A stretch of DNA of 33,043 nt from Lachnospiraceae bacterium (GCA_900757195.1 CAAEMZ010000038.1:1-33043); one strand, 5' to 3'. Shown: positions 15,561-24,488, counted from the stretch's first letter. Made by a program: numbers and translations. Notes: generated from the letters alone by a model not told the origin.

Positions 15561-16664
15561 TTATTTTCTCAGGTGAATCACATAGTGGAAACGGTTTAAA
15601 AGTTCCACCGCTTTTTCAGTGGAATCATTGTCGTAAAATTCAATATGAAGAACCCCTTCCTGAAATTCACGGTTATGGACGATACCGATATTCATAATAC
15701 TGATATTATTGGTTGCCAGAATGGTCGCAATGGTTGCGATGGCACCGGATTCGTCCACCAGATCGACAAAAATTTCATAGGACGGCGCCAGCAGGCTTTT
15801 GGCGTGGCTTTTCGGAATATCATCCCGGTATTCTTTGGCGGATGCGAAGGTGTCCAGAAGCCCCTGCAGGTCATCGGACTGAATGGCATCCCCGATTTCG
15901 GTCATCCGGCAGATGTAGAGCTTCAGCATATCGATGATCTGCGCTTTGTTTTCCGTACAGATCTGCTGCCACATTTCCGGTGAAGAAGAGGCGATCCGGG
16001 TAATATCTTTAAAGCCTCCGGCGGCCAGCATACGCATCAGTCCATCGGGATTATCGGATTCCTTTACCAGATTGACGAGGGTATAGGCGATAATATGGGG
16101 CAGATGGGAAATGGCAGCAGTAATCCGGTCATGTTCCCTGTAGTTTAATGTGACCGGAATCGCATGAATGTCTTTGACAATGTCAATCATCGTTTCCAGC
16201 ATAGCTTCCGTAGTGCCTTCGCCCGGTGTCAGTATGTAGTAGGCATTTTCCAGAAGATGGATTTTGGCGTTGCTGTAACCGATCTTCTCGGATCCGGCCA
16301 TCGGGTGGCCGCCGATAAAGTGACGGGTCAGGCCCATCTGGCAGACGGCTTCGTGAATCGTTGTCTTCACGCTGCCCACATCGGTCAGAATACAGTCCGG
16401 TTTGATTATCGGTTTTAACGTTTCCAGACAGCGGATATTGACGCTGACCGGAGCGCACAGAAAAATAATATCACATTCAGAAAATCCGGAGCCGATCGCA
16501 TCCGTTGCCTGATTGATCGTTCCATCGGCCATCGCCTCAATGAGACTGGCTTTGCTTCGATTATAGGCGATAAAGGTATCTTCCGGATGTGCGGCTCTCA
16601 GCGCCTTGGCGATGGAACCGCCGATAAGGCCGAGGCCGATAAAACCAATCGTATGTTTACGCAT
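15561..16664 (-). CDS. tyrA: Prephenate dehydrogenase with C-terminal ACT domain
   Basis: This enzyme oxidatively decarboxylates prephenate to 4-hydroxyphenylpyruvate, the precursor of tyrosine. The NAD-binding motif GLGLIGG is at 10-16. The prephenate-binding GGHPMAGSE holds catalytic H120. A helical dimerisation domain with HDRITAAISHLPH follows. The last ~70 residues form an ACT domain (FVDLVDESGAIATIATILATNNISI…), the usual site of tyrosine feedback. Its ATG shares one base with the aroF stop (TAATG at 16664), so translation of the two is probably coupled. Length 367 aa, as in Bacillus-type enzymes. Confidence 0.95.
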   Translation of the reverse strand: MRKHTIGFIGLGLIGGSIAKALRAAHPEDTFIAYNRSKASLIEAMADGTINQATDAIGSGFSECDIIFLCAPVSVNIRCLETLKPIIKPDCILTDVGSVKTTIHEAVCQMGLTRHFIGGHPMAGSEKIGYSNAKIHLLENAYYILTPGEGTTEAMLETMIDIVKDIHAIPVTLNYREHDRITAAISHLPHIIAYTLVNLVKESDNPDGLMRMLAAGGFKDITRIASSSPEMWQQICTENKAQIIDMLKLYICRMTEIGDAIQSDDLQGLLDTFASAKEYRDDIPKSHAKSLLAPSYEIFVDLVDESGAIATIATILATNNISIMNIGIVHNREFQEGVLHIEFYDNDSTEKAVELLNRFHYVIHLRK

Positions 16665-17677
16665 TAAAGTGTCCTCCCGAAAAATGAAAGCATCGGCTTT
16701 AATTCGCCGCAGAGATTATCAAACTGTTCCAGAGTCAGAGACTGAGGGCCGTCGGACAGAGCCTTGGATGGTTCCGGATGAACTTCGATCATCAGTCCGT
16801 CACAACCGGAGGCGATGGCCGCCCGGGCCATTGGGGCCACATATTCCCGGACACCGGTGCCGTGGCTCGGATCCACGATGATCGGCAGATGGGACTTATT
16901 TTTAATGACAGGCACAGCGCTTAAATCCAGCGTATTTCGGGTGGCTGTTTCAAAGGTGCGGATACCCCGTTCGCAGAGAACCACATTCGGGTTGCCTTCC
17001 GCCATGATATATTCGGCAGCATTCAGCCATTCATCGATGGTTGCGGAGAGCCCCCGTTTCAGCAAAATAGGCAGTCCGGTCTTTCCGGCCTCTTTTAAAA
17101 GGGCGAAGTTCTGCATATTCCGGGCGCCGATCTGAAGCATATCCACATAGTCCACCGCTTTTGTAATGGCTTCCAGACTGGTGACTTCACAGACCGAAGC
17201 GAGGCCTGTGGCATCAGCGGCCGCTTTCATATATTTTAAACCGGTTTCTTCCAGACCCTGGAAAGCGTAAGGGGAAGTCCTCGGTTTAAAAGCGCCGCCC
17301 CGTAAGAAGGTTGCGCCGGCTTTTTTGACGGCAAAGGCTGTCCGGATCATCATATCCTCGTTTTCAATGGAGCATGGTCCGGCCATAATGGCTGTGTGGC
17401 CATTTCCAATAAATGCATTTTTTACTTTAACGCAGGTTGGTTCCGGGTGGAATTTTTTATTGGCAAGCTTGTAGGTCTCGGTAATATCCACAATTTTTTC
17501 GACCTGCGGAAGCTGGCAGAGGACGGAACGGTTTAATATGTTTTTGTCACCGACAACGCCGATGATCGTGACTTCGTGTCCCTTGGATAAATGGACTTCA
17601 AGACCTGCCTGTTCAATCGTTTTGCTGACAGTGAGGATCGCTGCTTCCTCAGCCTGTGGTTTCATAACAATAATCAT
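16664..17677 (-). CDS. aroF: 3-deoxy-7-phosphoheptulonate synthase, type Iβ with N-terminal ferredoxin-like domain
   Basis: This enzyme condenses phosphoenolpyruvate with erythrose 4-phosphate in the first step of aromatic biosynthesis. Residues 1-70 form the ferredoxin-like regulatory domain (MIIVMKPQAEEAAI…EKIVDITETYKLANK). The barrel follows, with AGPCSIEN (metal-binding C102), RGGAFKPRTSPYAFQGLE, QIGARNMQNF, LLKRGL and DPSHGTG. The length of 337 aa is nearly that of the Thermotoga enzyme. ATG 17677 follows GGAGGT by seven bases; the longer in-frame start at 17710 is not needed. It is the first gene of the aro operon, directly downstream of the T-box terminator. Confidence 0.95.
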   Translation of the reverse strand: MIIVMKPQAEEAAILTVSKTIEQAGLEVHLSKGHEVTIIGVVGDKNILNRSVLCQLPQVEKIVDITETYKLANKKFHPEPTCVKVKNAFIGNGHTAIMAGPCSIENEDMMIRTAFAVKKAGATFLRGGAFKPRTSPYAFQGLEETGLKYMKAAADATGLASVCEVTSLEAITKAVDYVDMLQIGARNMQNFALLKEAGKTGLPILLKRGLSATIDEWLNAAEYIMAEGNPNVVLCERGIRTFETATRNTLDLSAVPVIKNKSHLPIIVDPSHGTGVREYVAPMARAAIASGCDGLMIEVHPEPSKALSDGPQSLTLEQFDNLCGELKPMLSFFGRTL

Positions 17678-17734
17678 AATATATACCTCCAAATGATCTC
17701 TATTCGGCATCTCCGGCCGTTGATATTTGGGGAC

Positions 17735-18016
17735 AAAAAAAGCTTCCGTCCCCGGTATAAAGGACGAAAGCAGACTTCCGTGGTACCACCTTTATTCATC
17801 TGTACATCGCTGTACAAATCTTATAGAGTACGTCATAAACTGATTATACTCCGGCAATATAACGGTTGCAACCGGCACAGCCTAATATCCGAAAGGAGTT
17901 CAGCCTGCAGCTCGGGGATGTATTCGGGATTCTGTTTTATGCACCTCTCATCAGCCGGTTACTTTCTGTATAAAACCCGGAATCCTTACTGGTTCCCGTC
18001 TTTGCTTTTTTTTGTT
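17735..18016 (-). promoter_or_regulatory. T-box riboswitch with tyrosine specifier upstream of aroF-tyrA-aroA
   Basis: Read on the minus strand. The T-box sequence GGTGGTACCACGG is at 17790-17778. A terminator follows, with arms 17771-17762 and 17751-17742 and a run of seven T (17741-17735). In stem I, the 5' side of the specifier loop carries AGTAA and the 3' side carries GAATACA, the loop-E pair typical of T-boxes. The codon after GAA is TAC (17922-17920), which is tyrosine. Uncharged tRNA-Tyr should stabilise the antiterminator and turn on the operon. The specifier was assigned by eye. Confidence 0.9.
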
Positions 18017-18022
18017 GACCTA

Positions 18023-18051
18023 ATCATAGCATTATCAAAAAAAAAATGCAA
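18023..18051 (-). promoter_or_regulatory. Promoter of the T-box/aro operon
   Basis: On the minus strand, TTGCAT (18051-18046) and TATGAT (18028-18023) are spaced by 17 bases; the spacer begins with a run of nine T. Transcription would start near 18016 and give a leader of about 340 bases. Confidence 0.7.
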
Positions 18052-18078
18052 GCAGTTTTTTCAGACACTGCTTTTTTA

Positions 18079-18107
18079 TTGTGGTAAAGTGGTGAATATG
18101 ATAAAAT
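18079..18107 (+). promoter_or_regulatory. Promoter of the isochorismatase-family gene
   Basis: TTGTGG (18079-18084) and TAAAAT (18102-18107) are spaced by 17 bases, 38 bases upstream of the ATG at 18146. It is divergent from the aro promoter. The -35 is only moderately conserved. Confidence 0.55.
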
Positions 18108-18145
18108 GAAATCAATGGAATGTAGAGAATGGGGGAGGTAAAAAT

Positions 18146-18802
18146 ATGGGAACACATGTAACAGATCTGAATTGGGAACACGGGGCGCTGGTGATTATTG
18201 ATATGCAGAATGATTTTTCACTGCCGGACGGGGCGATGCCTGTGGCAGGCGCCATGGAGGTGATTCCGGCAATTTCAGATGTTTTATGCCAGGCGCGGAA
18301 AAGCTTGGTGCCAATCATCCATATCGTCCGGTATTATAAGCCGGATGGTTCCAATGTGGATTTATGCCGGAGAGAACAGATTTTATCCGGTGTTACCCTG
18401 GTGGCACCGGGCAGTGCCGGCGCCGAAATCGTGTCGGAGCTAAAACCGGATCCTGCGGTCGGACGGTTAATGGACGCGGACCTTCTGATATCCGGAAAAC
18501 CCCAGAAAATCGGACCGAAGGAGTGGATTGTCTATAAATCCCGCTGGGGCGCCTTTTATGAGACAGATCTGGAAAAATTTTTAAAAGATCAGGGCGTGGA
18601 TTCTCTGATTTTTATGGGAAATAATTTTCCGAATTGTCCGCGTACGAGCATTTATGAGGCCAGTGAACGGGATTTTAAGCTGGGACTGGTGACGGATGCC
18701 ATGTCCCGGGTATATGAACAGGGCATTGAAGAACTGGAAAATATTGGTGTGACCATGCTGACGGCGGCCCGGACGGTGGCGGATTTAAAGGAAATTCTGT
18801 GA
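18146..18802 (+). CDS. Isochorismatase-family cysteine hydrolase
   Basis: This is a 218-aa cytoplasmic amidohydrolase-type enzyme. The catalytic triad is visible: D19 in VIIDMQNDF, K131 in VYKSRWGAFYET, and C164 in NNFPNCPRTSIYEASERDF. The family includes nicotinamidases, N-carbamoylsarcosine amidases, ureidoacrylate hydrolases and isochorismatases; the motif around the Cys (FPNCPR) does not fix one of these. No metal-binding DxH motif of nicotinamidases is obvious. GGGGAGGT lies six bases before the ATG. It appears to be a single-gene unit; no clear terminator is seen in the 110 bases after it. Confidence 0.88.
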   Translation: MGTHVTDLNWEHGALVIIDMQNDFSLPDGAMPVAGAMEVIPAISDVLCQARKSLVPIIHIVRYYKPDGSNVDLCRREQILSGVTLVAPGSAGAEIVSELKPDPAVGRLMDADLLISGKPQKIGPKEWIVYKSRWGAFYETDLEKFLKDQGVDSLIFMGNNFPNCPRTSIYEASERDFKLGLVTDAMSRVYEQGIEELENIGVTMLTAARTVADLKEIL

Positions 18803-18912
18803 TATTTTTGGAAAAATTCTTCGAAGGATGGCTATTTACAGCGCTTTTTTTGGTTTTGTGCCCGGAAAATTGAGAATAAGGCGGAAAAACTTGTATATTT
18901 TTCATAAAACTA

Positions 18913-18941
18913 TTGAAGAAATTCAAATTTTTTAGTAAAAT
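18913..18941 (+). promoter_or_regulatory. Promoter of the EF-G paralogue gene
   Basis: TTGAAG (18913-18918) and TAAAAT (18936-18941) are separated by 17 bases, about 40 bases upstream of the ATG at 18982. The 179-bp gap before the gene otherwise holds nothing recognisable. Confidence 0.65.
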
Positions 18942-18981
18942 ATAACCATGGCAAATATAAAGCGTAATGGAGGAATAAGAC

Positions 18982-21066
18982 ATGAAGGTTTACAAAACAC
19001 AGGACATACGTAATGTTGCAGTTTTAGGTCACGGAGGCTGTGGAAAAACGTCTCTGGTTGAGGCTATGGCTCATGTCACCGGAGTGACAACACGCCAGGG
19101 ACGCGTAGAAGATGGAAATACAATCAGTGATTATGATAAAGAGGAAATCCGTCGTAAATTTTCGATCAGTACTTCGATTGTACCTATAGAATGGAAATTC
19201 TGGAAGATCAACCTTCTGGATACACCGGGATATCTGGATTTCGCCGGAGAAGTTGATGAAGCGCTTGCAGCAGCAGACGGCGCTATTATTGTGATCAATG
19301 GTAAAGCGGGCGTTGAGGCAGGTACGGAAAAAGCCTGGGATTACTGCGAAAAATATGGTATTCCGAGAGTATTCTTTGTTTCAAATATGGATGACGAACA
19401 TGCAGATTATATGAAGGTTGTTGAACAACTGCGTGAACTCTATGGCAAACGTATTGCACCTTTCCATCTGCCGATCCGTGAAGACGGTAAATTTACAGGT
19501 GTTGTGAATGTGGTTACCTTAAAGGGACGTAATTTCATCGGCGATGGCAAATGGGAAGAAAGAGATGTTCCGGACGATGTTCAGGATGATTTGGAACCTT
19601 GCCGTGAAGCATTGATGGAAGCTGTTGCGGAAACCAGTGAAGAATATATGGAACGCTATTTCGATGGCGGTGAATTTACAGTGGATGAAGTGATCGATGC
19701 GCTGCGTGTGAATGTTAATGAAGGCTCGGTTGTTCCTGTACAGTGTGGTTCCGGTACGAAAGAATACGGTATCGAAGGATTAATTGAAACCTGTGTCGAA
19801 TTCTTACCATCACCAATTCGTGATAATATTAAAATTTTTGGTAAAGACCCAAGAACTGAAAAAGAATACAACGTAGACTATGACTCCCGTCGTCCGTTCT
19901 CCGCTTATGTATTTAAGACGATCGTAGACCCGTTTATCGGCCGGTATTCTCTGATTAAAGTTTGTTCCGGTGAATTAAAAGCGGATTCTGTGATTTATAA
20001 TTATGAGAAAGAAACCGAAGAAAAACTTTCCAGAATTTATGTTTTAAGAGGTAAAGAAGCGATTGAAATGCCGGAATTAAAAGCCGGTGATATCGGAGCG
20101 ATCGCAAAACTGAGTAATACATCCACAGGCGATACGCTGTCACTGAAAGCAGATCCTCTGGTATTTGAAAAGTTTGAAGTACAGTCTCCATATACATACA
20201 AGAGATATGAAGCAGAAAACAAGGGTGATGAAGATAAAGTTTCCCAGGCTCTGCAGAAGATGATGGAAGAAGATTTAACGCTTCGTGCTTATAACGATAA
20301 GGAAAATCATCAGTCACTGCTCTATGGTATGGGCGATCAGCATCTGGACGTTGTTGTCAGCAAGCTGGAAGCGAAGTATAAGGTTAAAATCAACCTTTCC
20401 AAACCGAGAGTTCCATATCGTGAAACCATTCGCAAGAAAGTTTCCGTACGTGAAAAATACAAAAAACAGTCCGGCGGACATGGTCAGTATGGCGACGTTG
20501 CTATGGAATTTGAACCATCCGGCGATCTGGAAACACCATATGTATTCGGTGAACGCGTTGTCGGCGGTGCCGTACCGAAGAATTACTTCCCGGCAGTAGA
20601 AAAAGGTATTCAGGATTCTGTGGGTAAAGGACCTATGGCCGGCTATCCGGTGGTTGGTGTTAAAGCCACATTATTCGATGGTTCCTACCATCCGGTAGAC
20701 TCTTCGGAAATGGCGTTTAAAACAGCAGCGCGTCAGGCCTTCAAGAGCGCCTTTATTCAGGCAAATCCGGTAATCCTTGAGCCGATCGTTTCGCTGTCTG
20801 TTGTTGTTCCGGACAGCTATACCGGAGATATCATGGGCGATTTGAATAAAAAGCGCGGCCGTGTTCTTGGTATGAACCCGACAGATCATGGAAAGACAGA
20901 AATCGTTGCAGATATTCCGTTATCCGAACTTTACGGTTATTCCACAAATCTGCGTTCTATGACCGGCGGCCGTGGCTCCTATGCTTACTCCTTCAGCCGT
21001 TATGAACAGGCACCGGGAGATGTTCAGGAAAAAGTTATCGCAGATAATGCGAATGCAGAAAAATAA
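18982..21066 (+). CDS. EF-G-like translational GTPase paralogue
   Basis: This 694-aa protein has the full five-domain EF-G layout: G domain, domain II (RRPFSAYVFKTIVDPFIGR), domains III-IV (YRETIRKKVSVREKYKKQSGGHGQYGDV) and domain V (…LYGYSTNLRSMTGGRGSYAYSFSRYE). The P-loop GHGGCGKTS (16-24) is intact. In G3, DTPGYLDF has Tyr84 where canonical EF-G has the GTPase-activating His. In G4, SNMD (134-137) replaces NKMD. It is therefore a paralogue and not the main elongation factor; ribosomal-protein genes are absent nearby. Codon use (many CGT, few CGG) points to high expression. SD GGAGG precedes ATG 18982. The exact role is unknown; a Bacteroides EF-G2 working without GTP hydrolysis has been described and is a possible parallel. 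Confidence 0.92.
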   Translation: MKVYKTQDIRNVAVLGHGGCGKTSLVEAMAHVTGVTTRQGRVEDGNTISDYDKEEIRRKFSISTSIVPIEWKFWKINLLDTPGYLDFAGEVDEALAAADGAIIVINGKAGVEAGTEKAWDYCEKYGIPRVFFVSNMDDEHADYMKVVEQLRELYGKRIAPFHLPIREDGKFTGVVNVVTLKGRNFIGDGKWEERDVPDDVQDDLEPCREALMEAVAETSEEYMERYFDGGEFTVDEVIDALRVNVNEGSVVPVQCGSGTKEYGIEGLIETCVEFLPSPIRDNIKIFGKDPRTEKEYNVDYDSRRPFSAYVFKTIVDPFIGRYSLIKVCSGELKADSVIYNYEKETEEKLSRIYVLRGKEAIEMPELKAGDIGAIAKLSNTSTGDTLSLKADPLVFEKFEVQSPYTYKRYEAENKGDEDKVSQALQKMMEEDLTLRAYNDKENHQSLLYGMGDQHLDVVVSKLEAKYKVKINLSKPRVPYRETIRKKVSVREKYKKQSGGHGQYGDVAMEFEPSGDLETPYVFGERVVGGAVPKNYFPAVEKGIQDSVGKGPMAGYPVVGVKATLFDGSYHPVDSSEMAFKTAARQAFKSAFIQANPVILEPIVSLSVVVPDSYTGDIMGDLNKKRGRVLGMNPTDHGKTEIVADIPLSELYGYSTNLRSMTGGRGSYAYSFSRYEQAPGDVQEKVIADNANAEK

Positions 21067-21097
21067 TCTGAAATAGAATCCACTCTTTAACAAAGCG

Positions 21098-21126
21098 GGC
21101 GGTCTGGGATGTACAGACCGCCTTTG
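21098..21126 (+). terminator. Probable terminator after the EF-G paralogue
   Basis: GGCGGTCTG (21098-21106) pairs with CAGACCGCC (21114-21122) around a seven-base loop and is followed by TTTGCTTTGCTCT. The stem is strong but the T-run is interrupted. Confidence 0.7.
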
Positions 21127-21165
21127 CTTTGCTCTGTAAAAAATTTCGGATGGATAGAAAATCAT

Positions 21166-21193
21166 TTGACTTTTATCTGAAATATGATAGAAT
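21166..21193 (+). promoter_or_regulatory. Promoter of the leuS T-box leader
   Basis: TTGACT (21166-21171) and TAGAAT (21188-21193) are spaced by 16 bases. The start would be near 21200, giving a leader of about 270 bases before leuS. Confidence 0.65.
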
Positions 21194-21199
21194 AATCTA

Positions 21200-21450
21200 T
21201 AGTTTAAAATCAGACGTCGAAGAGGAGTATTAAGATGCGTCCCCTGTCAGAGAGCTGTCGGTTGGTGTGAGACAGCGGAAGGACAGTCCCAACTCGCCTC
21301 GGAGTCCCGCGGTTGAAGATGTTTTGTGTAGGCTGCGGCGGGTAATTACCGTTAAAGAATTTTGAGTGCATGGACATGTCCATGAATTAGAGTGGTACCA
21401 CGGAATAAGGCCCTTTCGTCTCTAGCAGACGAAGGGGCTTCATTAATTTT
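21200..21450 (+). promoter_or_regulatory. T-box riboswitch with leucine specifier upstream of leuS
   Basis: The T-box sequence AGTGGTACCACGG lies at 21391-21403. The terminator hairpin pairs 21410-21421 with 21427-21438 (12 bp, loop CTAGC), followed by TTCATTAATTTTTT. Stem I contains AGAGAG…GGTGTGAGA, and the specifier loop reads AACTCG, giving codon CTC (21293-21295), which is leucine. This matches the downstream leucyl-tRNA synthetase gene. Confidence 0.92.
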
Positions 21451-21467
21451 TTGGAGGTTTTAAGATT

Positions 21468-23879
21468 ATGGCAACACCGTTTAACCATAAGGCGATTGAG
21501 AAAAAATGGCGTGAAAACTGGGAGAAAAACCCGATCAACGTCAATGATGGAAAGAAACCGAAATATTACTGTCTGGATATGTTCCCGTATCCATCCGGCA
21601 ACGGCCTTCATGTCGGTCACTGGAGAGGCTATGTTATTTCTGACGTATGGAGCCGTTACAAACTGCTTCAGGGACATTACCTCATCCATCCGATGGGCTG
21701 GGATGCTTTCGGCCTTCCGGCAGAAAACTATGCGATTAAGATGGGCGTTCATCCGGCAAAATCCACCGCAGAAAATATTGCAAATATCAAACGCCAGATT
21801 AATGAAATCGCAGCCGTTTATGACTGGGATATGGAAGTGAATACGACAGATCCTAATTTCTACAAATGGACACAGTGGATTTTTGTAAAAATGTTTAAAG
21901 CAGGTCTTGCTTATGAAAAAGAGATGCCGATCAACTGGTGCCCGTCCTGTAAAACAGGCCTTGCAAATGAAGAAGTTGTTAACGGAAACTGTGAACGCTG
22001 CGGTTCTCCGGTTACAAAGAAAAATCTCAAACAGTGGATGCTCCGCATTACAAAATATGCAGACCGTCTTTTAAACGATCTGGACAAACTGGACTGGCCG
22101 GAAAAAGTTAAAAAGATGCAGACCGAATGGATTGGTAAATCCTATGGTGCAGAAGTTGAATTCCCGGTAGATGGCAGAGATGATAAAATCGTTGTTTATA
22201 CAACCCGTCCGGATACCTTACACGGCGCAACATTTATGGTGCTTTCACCGGAACACGCATTAGCCGCTTCCCTTGCAACACCGGAAAATAAAGAAGCTGT
22301 CGAAAAATATATTTTTGAAGCATCTATGAAATCCAATGTTGACCGTCTTCAGGACAAAGAAAAGACCGGCGTATTTACCGGAAGCTATGCCATCAATCCG
22401 TTAAACGGCGCAAAGACACCGATCTGGCTTTCCGATTATGTATTGGCGGATTATGGTACCGGCGCGATCATGTGTGTACCGGCCCATGATGACCGTGACT
22501 TTGAATTTGCTAAGAAATTTGATCTTCCGATCGTTCAGGTCATTGCCAAAGACGGTAAAGAAATTGAAAATATGACGGAAGCTTATACAGAAGCTTCAGG
22601 AACTATGATAAATTCCGGCGAATGGAATGGCATGGAATCTTCTGTGCTTAAAAAAGAAGCGCCGCATATGATTGAAAAAATGGGTATGGGTAAAGCGACC
22701 GTCAATTATAAGCTGCGTGACTGGGTATTCAGCCGTCAGCGCTACTGGGGCGAACCGATTCCGATCGTTCATTGTCCGAAATGCGGCTGTGTTCCGGTGC
22801 CGGAAGAAGAACTGCCGTTATTACTGCCGGAGGTTGAATCCTATCAGCCGACAGGTACCGGTGAGTCCCCATTGGCCGCCATTGATTCCTGGGTAAATAC
22901 AACCTGTCCGAAATGCGGCGCGCCGGCAAAACGTGAAACAAATACAATGCCTCAGTGGGCGGGATCTTCCTGGTATTTCCTGCGTTATGTGGATTCCCAT
23001 AACAACGACGAACTGGTATCCAGAGAAAAAGCGGACAAATATCTTCCGGTAGATATGTATATCGGCGGTGTTGAACATGCCGTACTGCATCTGCTTTATT
23101 CCAGATTCTATACCAAATTCCTGTGCGATATCGGTGTGATCGACTTTGATGAGCCATTCCACAAACTGTTCAACCAGGGAATGATTACCGGTAAAAACGG
23201 TATTAAGATGAGTAAATCCAAGGGCAATGTTGTTTCACCGGATGATCTTGTCAGAGATTACGGCTGCGATGCCCTGAGAATGTACGAGCTTTTCGTAGGT
23301 CCGCCGGAACTGGATTCCGAATGGGACGACCGGGGAATCGAAGGTGTTCACCGTTTCCTCAACCGTTTCTGGAACATGGTTCTTCAGAATAAAGACGCCA
23401 ATGTGAAAGAAACAAAGGAAATGATTAAACTGCGTCATAAGATGGCGTATGATATCACAGGCCGTCTTGAATCTTTCAGCCTGAATACGGTAATTTCTGG
23501 TTTCATGGAATATAACAACAAACTCATCGAAATGACGAAAAACGGCGGCGTTGATAAAAAGACGCTGGAAACGGCCGTTGTGCTTATGGCTCCGTTTGCG
23601 CCGCATGTTTCCGAAGAACTCTGGGAACAGCTTGGCCACGATACTTCGGTATTCAAGGCAGAATGGCCGGAAGCCGATGAAGAGGCTATGAAAGATGATG
23701 AACTGAAGATTCCGGTTCAGGTCAATGGTAAAACAAAAGCCGTCATCAATATTGCAGCAGATGCATCCAAGGAAGATGTTCTTGCCATGGCGAAAGAAGC
23801 CCTCGGAGACCGTCTGTCCGGAAATATCATTAAAGAAATTTACGTTCCTGGAAAGATTGTAAATATTGTAGCAAAATAA
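21468..23879 (+). CDS. leuS: Leucyl-tRNA synthetase
   Basis: This class I synthetase charges tRNA-Leu. The 803-aa length is that of bacterial LeuRS. The HIGH motif reads HVGH (48-51), and KMSKS is at 580-584. A zinc ribbon (CPSCKTGL…CERCG) lies near residue 160-180, followed by the CP1 editing domain with TTRPDTLHGATF and VPAHDDRDFEFA. A second cysteine cluster (CPKCGC…CPKCGAP) and MPQWAGSSWYFLRY precede KMSKS. The C-terminal small domain (PVQVNGKTKAVI…) closes the protein. ATG 21468 follows TTGGAGG. Expression is controlled by the T-box directly upstream. Codon use is biased, as in highly expressed genes. Confidence 0.98.
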   Translation: MATPFNHKAIEKKWRENWEKNPINVNDGKKPKYYCLDMFPYPSGNGLHVGHWRGYVISDVWSRYKLLQGHYLIHPMGWDAFGLPAENYAIKMGVHPAKSTAENIANIKRQINEIAAVYDWDMEVNTTDPNFYKWTQWIFVKMFKAGLAYEKEMPINWCPSCKTGLANEEVVNGNCERCGSPVTKKNLKQWMLRITKYADRLLNDLDKLDWPEKVKKMQTEWIGKSYGAEVEFPVDGRDDKIVVYTTRPDTLHGATFMVLSPEHALAASLATPENKEAVEKYIFEASMKSNVDRLQDKEKTGVFTGSYAINPLNGAKTPIWLSDYVLADYGTGAIMCVPAHDDRDFEFAKKFDLPIVQVIAKDGKEIENMTEAYTEASGTMINSGEWNGMESSVLKKEAPHMIEKMGMGKATVNYKLRDWVFSRQRYWGEPIPIVHCPKCGCVPVPEEELPLLLPEVESYQPTGTGESPLAAIDSWVNTTCPKCGAPAKRETNTMPQWAGSSWYFLRYVDSHNNDELVSREKADKYLPVDMYIGGVEHAVLHLLYSRFYTKFLCDIGVIDFDEPFHKLFNQGMITGKNGIKMSKSKGNVVSPDDLVRDYGCDALRMYELFVGPPELDSEWDDRGIEGVHRFLNRFWNMVLQNKDANVKETKEMIKLRHKMAYDITGRLESFSLNTVISGFMEYNNKLIEMTKNGGVDKKTLETAVVLMAPFAPHVSEELWEQLGHDTSVFKAEWPEADEEAMKDDELKIPVQVNGKTKAVINIAADASKEDVLAMAKEALGDRLSGNIIKEIYVPGKIVNIVAK

Positions 23880-23895
23880 TTGACAAAAATATAAA

Positions 23896-23933
23896 ACAGC
23901 GCAGGCAGTGGCAACATTGCCTGCGCTGTCTTT
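23896..23933 (+). terminator. Terminator after leuS
   Basis: A perfect 12-bp stem, ACAGCGCAGGCA (23896-23907) with 23918-23929, can extend to a GCAA tetraloop. The tail (TCTTT) is short, so termination may be moderate. Confidence 0.75.
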
Positions 23934-24021
23934 GAGTGTGCGGTGCGGATTTTGATGCAGCAGGTCTGTGAAATAATTCATCAAAGATTTTTTGCATAAC
24001 AATGACTTTGAGAAAAGGAAG

Positions 24022-24030
24022 TGCTATAAT
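24022..24030 (+). promoter_or_regulatory. Extended -10 promoter of the VOC / 86-aa / GNAT / MFS gene group
   Basis: TGCTATAAT gives a consensus -10 (24025-24030) with the extended TGn element. Seventeen bases upstream is ATGACT, a poor -35, as expected for extended -10 promoters. The start would be near 24037, leaving a leader of about 65 bases. Confidence 0.65.
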
Positions 24031-24102
24031 AAAACCATGAATATGATGGAAAGTTTATCCTTATCCGATTCGATAACAATACTGGAAAAAATGGAGGTAC
24101 AA

Positions 24103-24465
24103 ATGAAATTAAAAAATATTCTGATCGTTACGGAAGATGTGGAACGTTCCAAAAAATTTTACAAAGACCTGTTCGGCCTGGAAGTGGTTTCAGATAATGA
24201 CGGAAATGTTATTTTAACGGAAGGACTTGTGCTTCAGGATAAAAATATATGGAAGTCCTTTTTAGACAGGAAAATTATTCCGGAAAATAATGCATCAGAA
24301 TTGTACTTTGAAGAAAAGAATATCGAAGCTTTTGCTGAGAAGCTGGATGCTTATGAAATTCCGGTAACCTGGGTCCACCGTCTGATGCACCATTCCTGGG
24401 GACAGACGGTTATACGGTTTTATGATCCGGACGGGAACCTGATTGAAGTGGGGACACCGATGTAG
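24103..24465 (+). CDS. VOC-family protein (glyoxalase/bleomycin-resistance-like)
   Basis: This 120-aa single VOC module has a first half KLKNILIVTEDVERSKKFYKDLFGLEVVSDNDGN and a second half ending TVIRFYDPDGNLIEVG, where the last Glu is the usual metal ligand. The HRLMHHSWGQ segment offers the His of the second half. The chemistry cannot be assigned; the family covers lyases, dioxygenases and drug-binding proteins. ATG 24103 follows GGAGG (24093-24097). The frame is open further upstream to 23992, but that stretch overlaps the promoter and lacks an SD. It is followed after 23 bases by a small unknown gene and is probably co-transcribed with it. Confidence 0.82.
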   Translation: MKLKNILIVTEDVERSKKFYKDLFGLEVVSDNDGNVILTEGLVLQDKNIWKSFLDRKIIPENNASELYFEEKNIEAFAEKLDAYEIPVTWVHRLMHHSWGQTVIRFYDPDGNLIEVGTPM

Positions 24466-24488
24466 GATAGAAAAAGGAGAAAGATGCA

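Noticed and set aside
17591..18109. Plus-strand open frame of 172 codons
   Set aside because: It lies antisense to the end of aroF and the T-box leader, with no SD and no recognisable protein; the T-box explains the sequence.
23992..24102. N-terminal extension of the small VOC protein
   Set aside because: The stretch overlaps a consensus extended -10 promoter and has no SD; the VOC domain begins right after ATG 24103.
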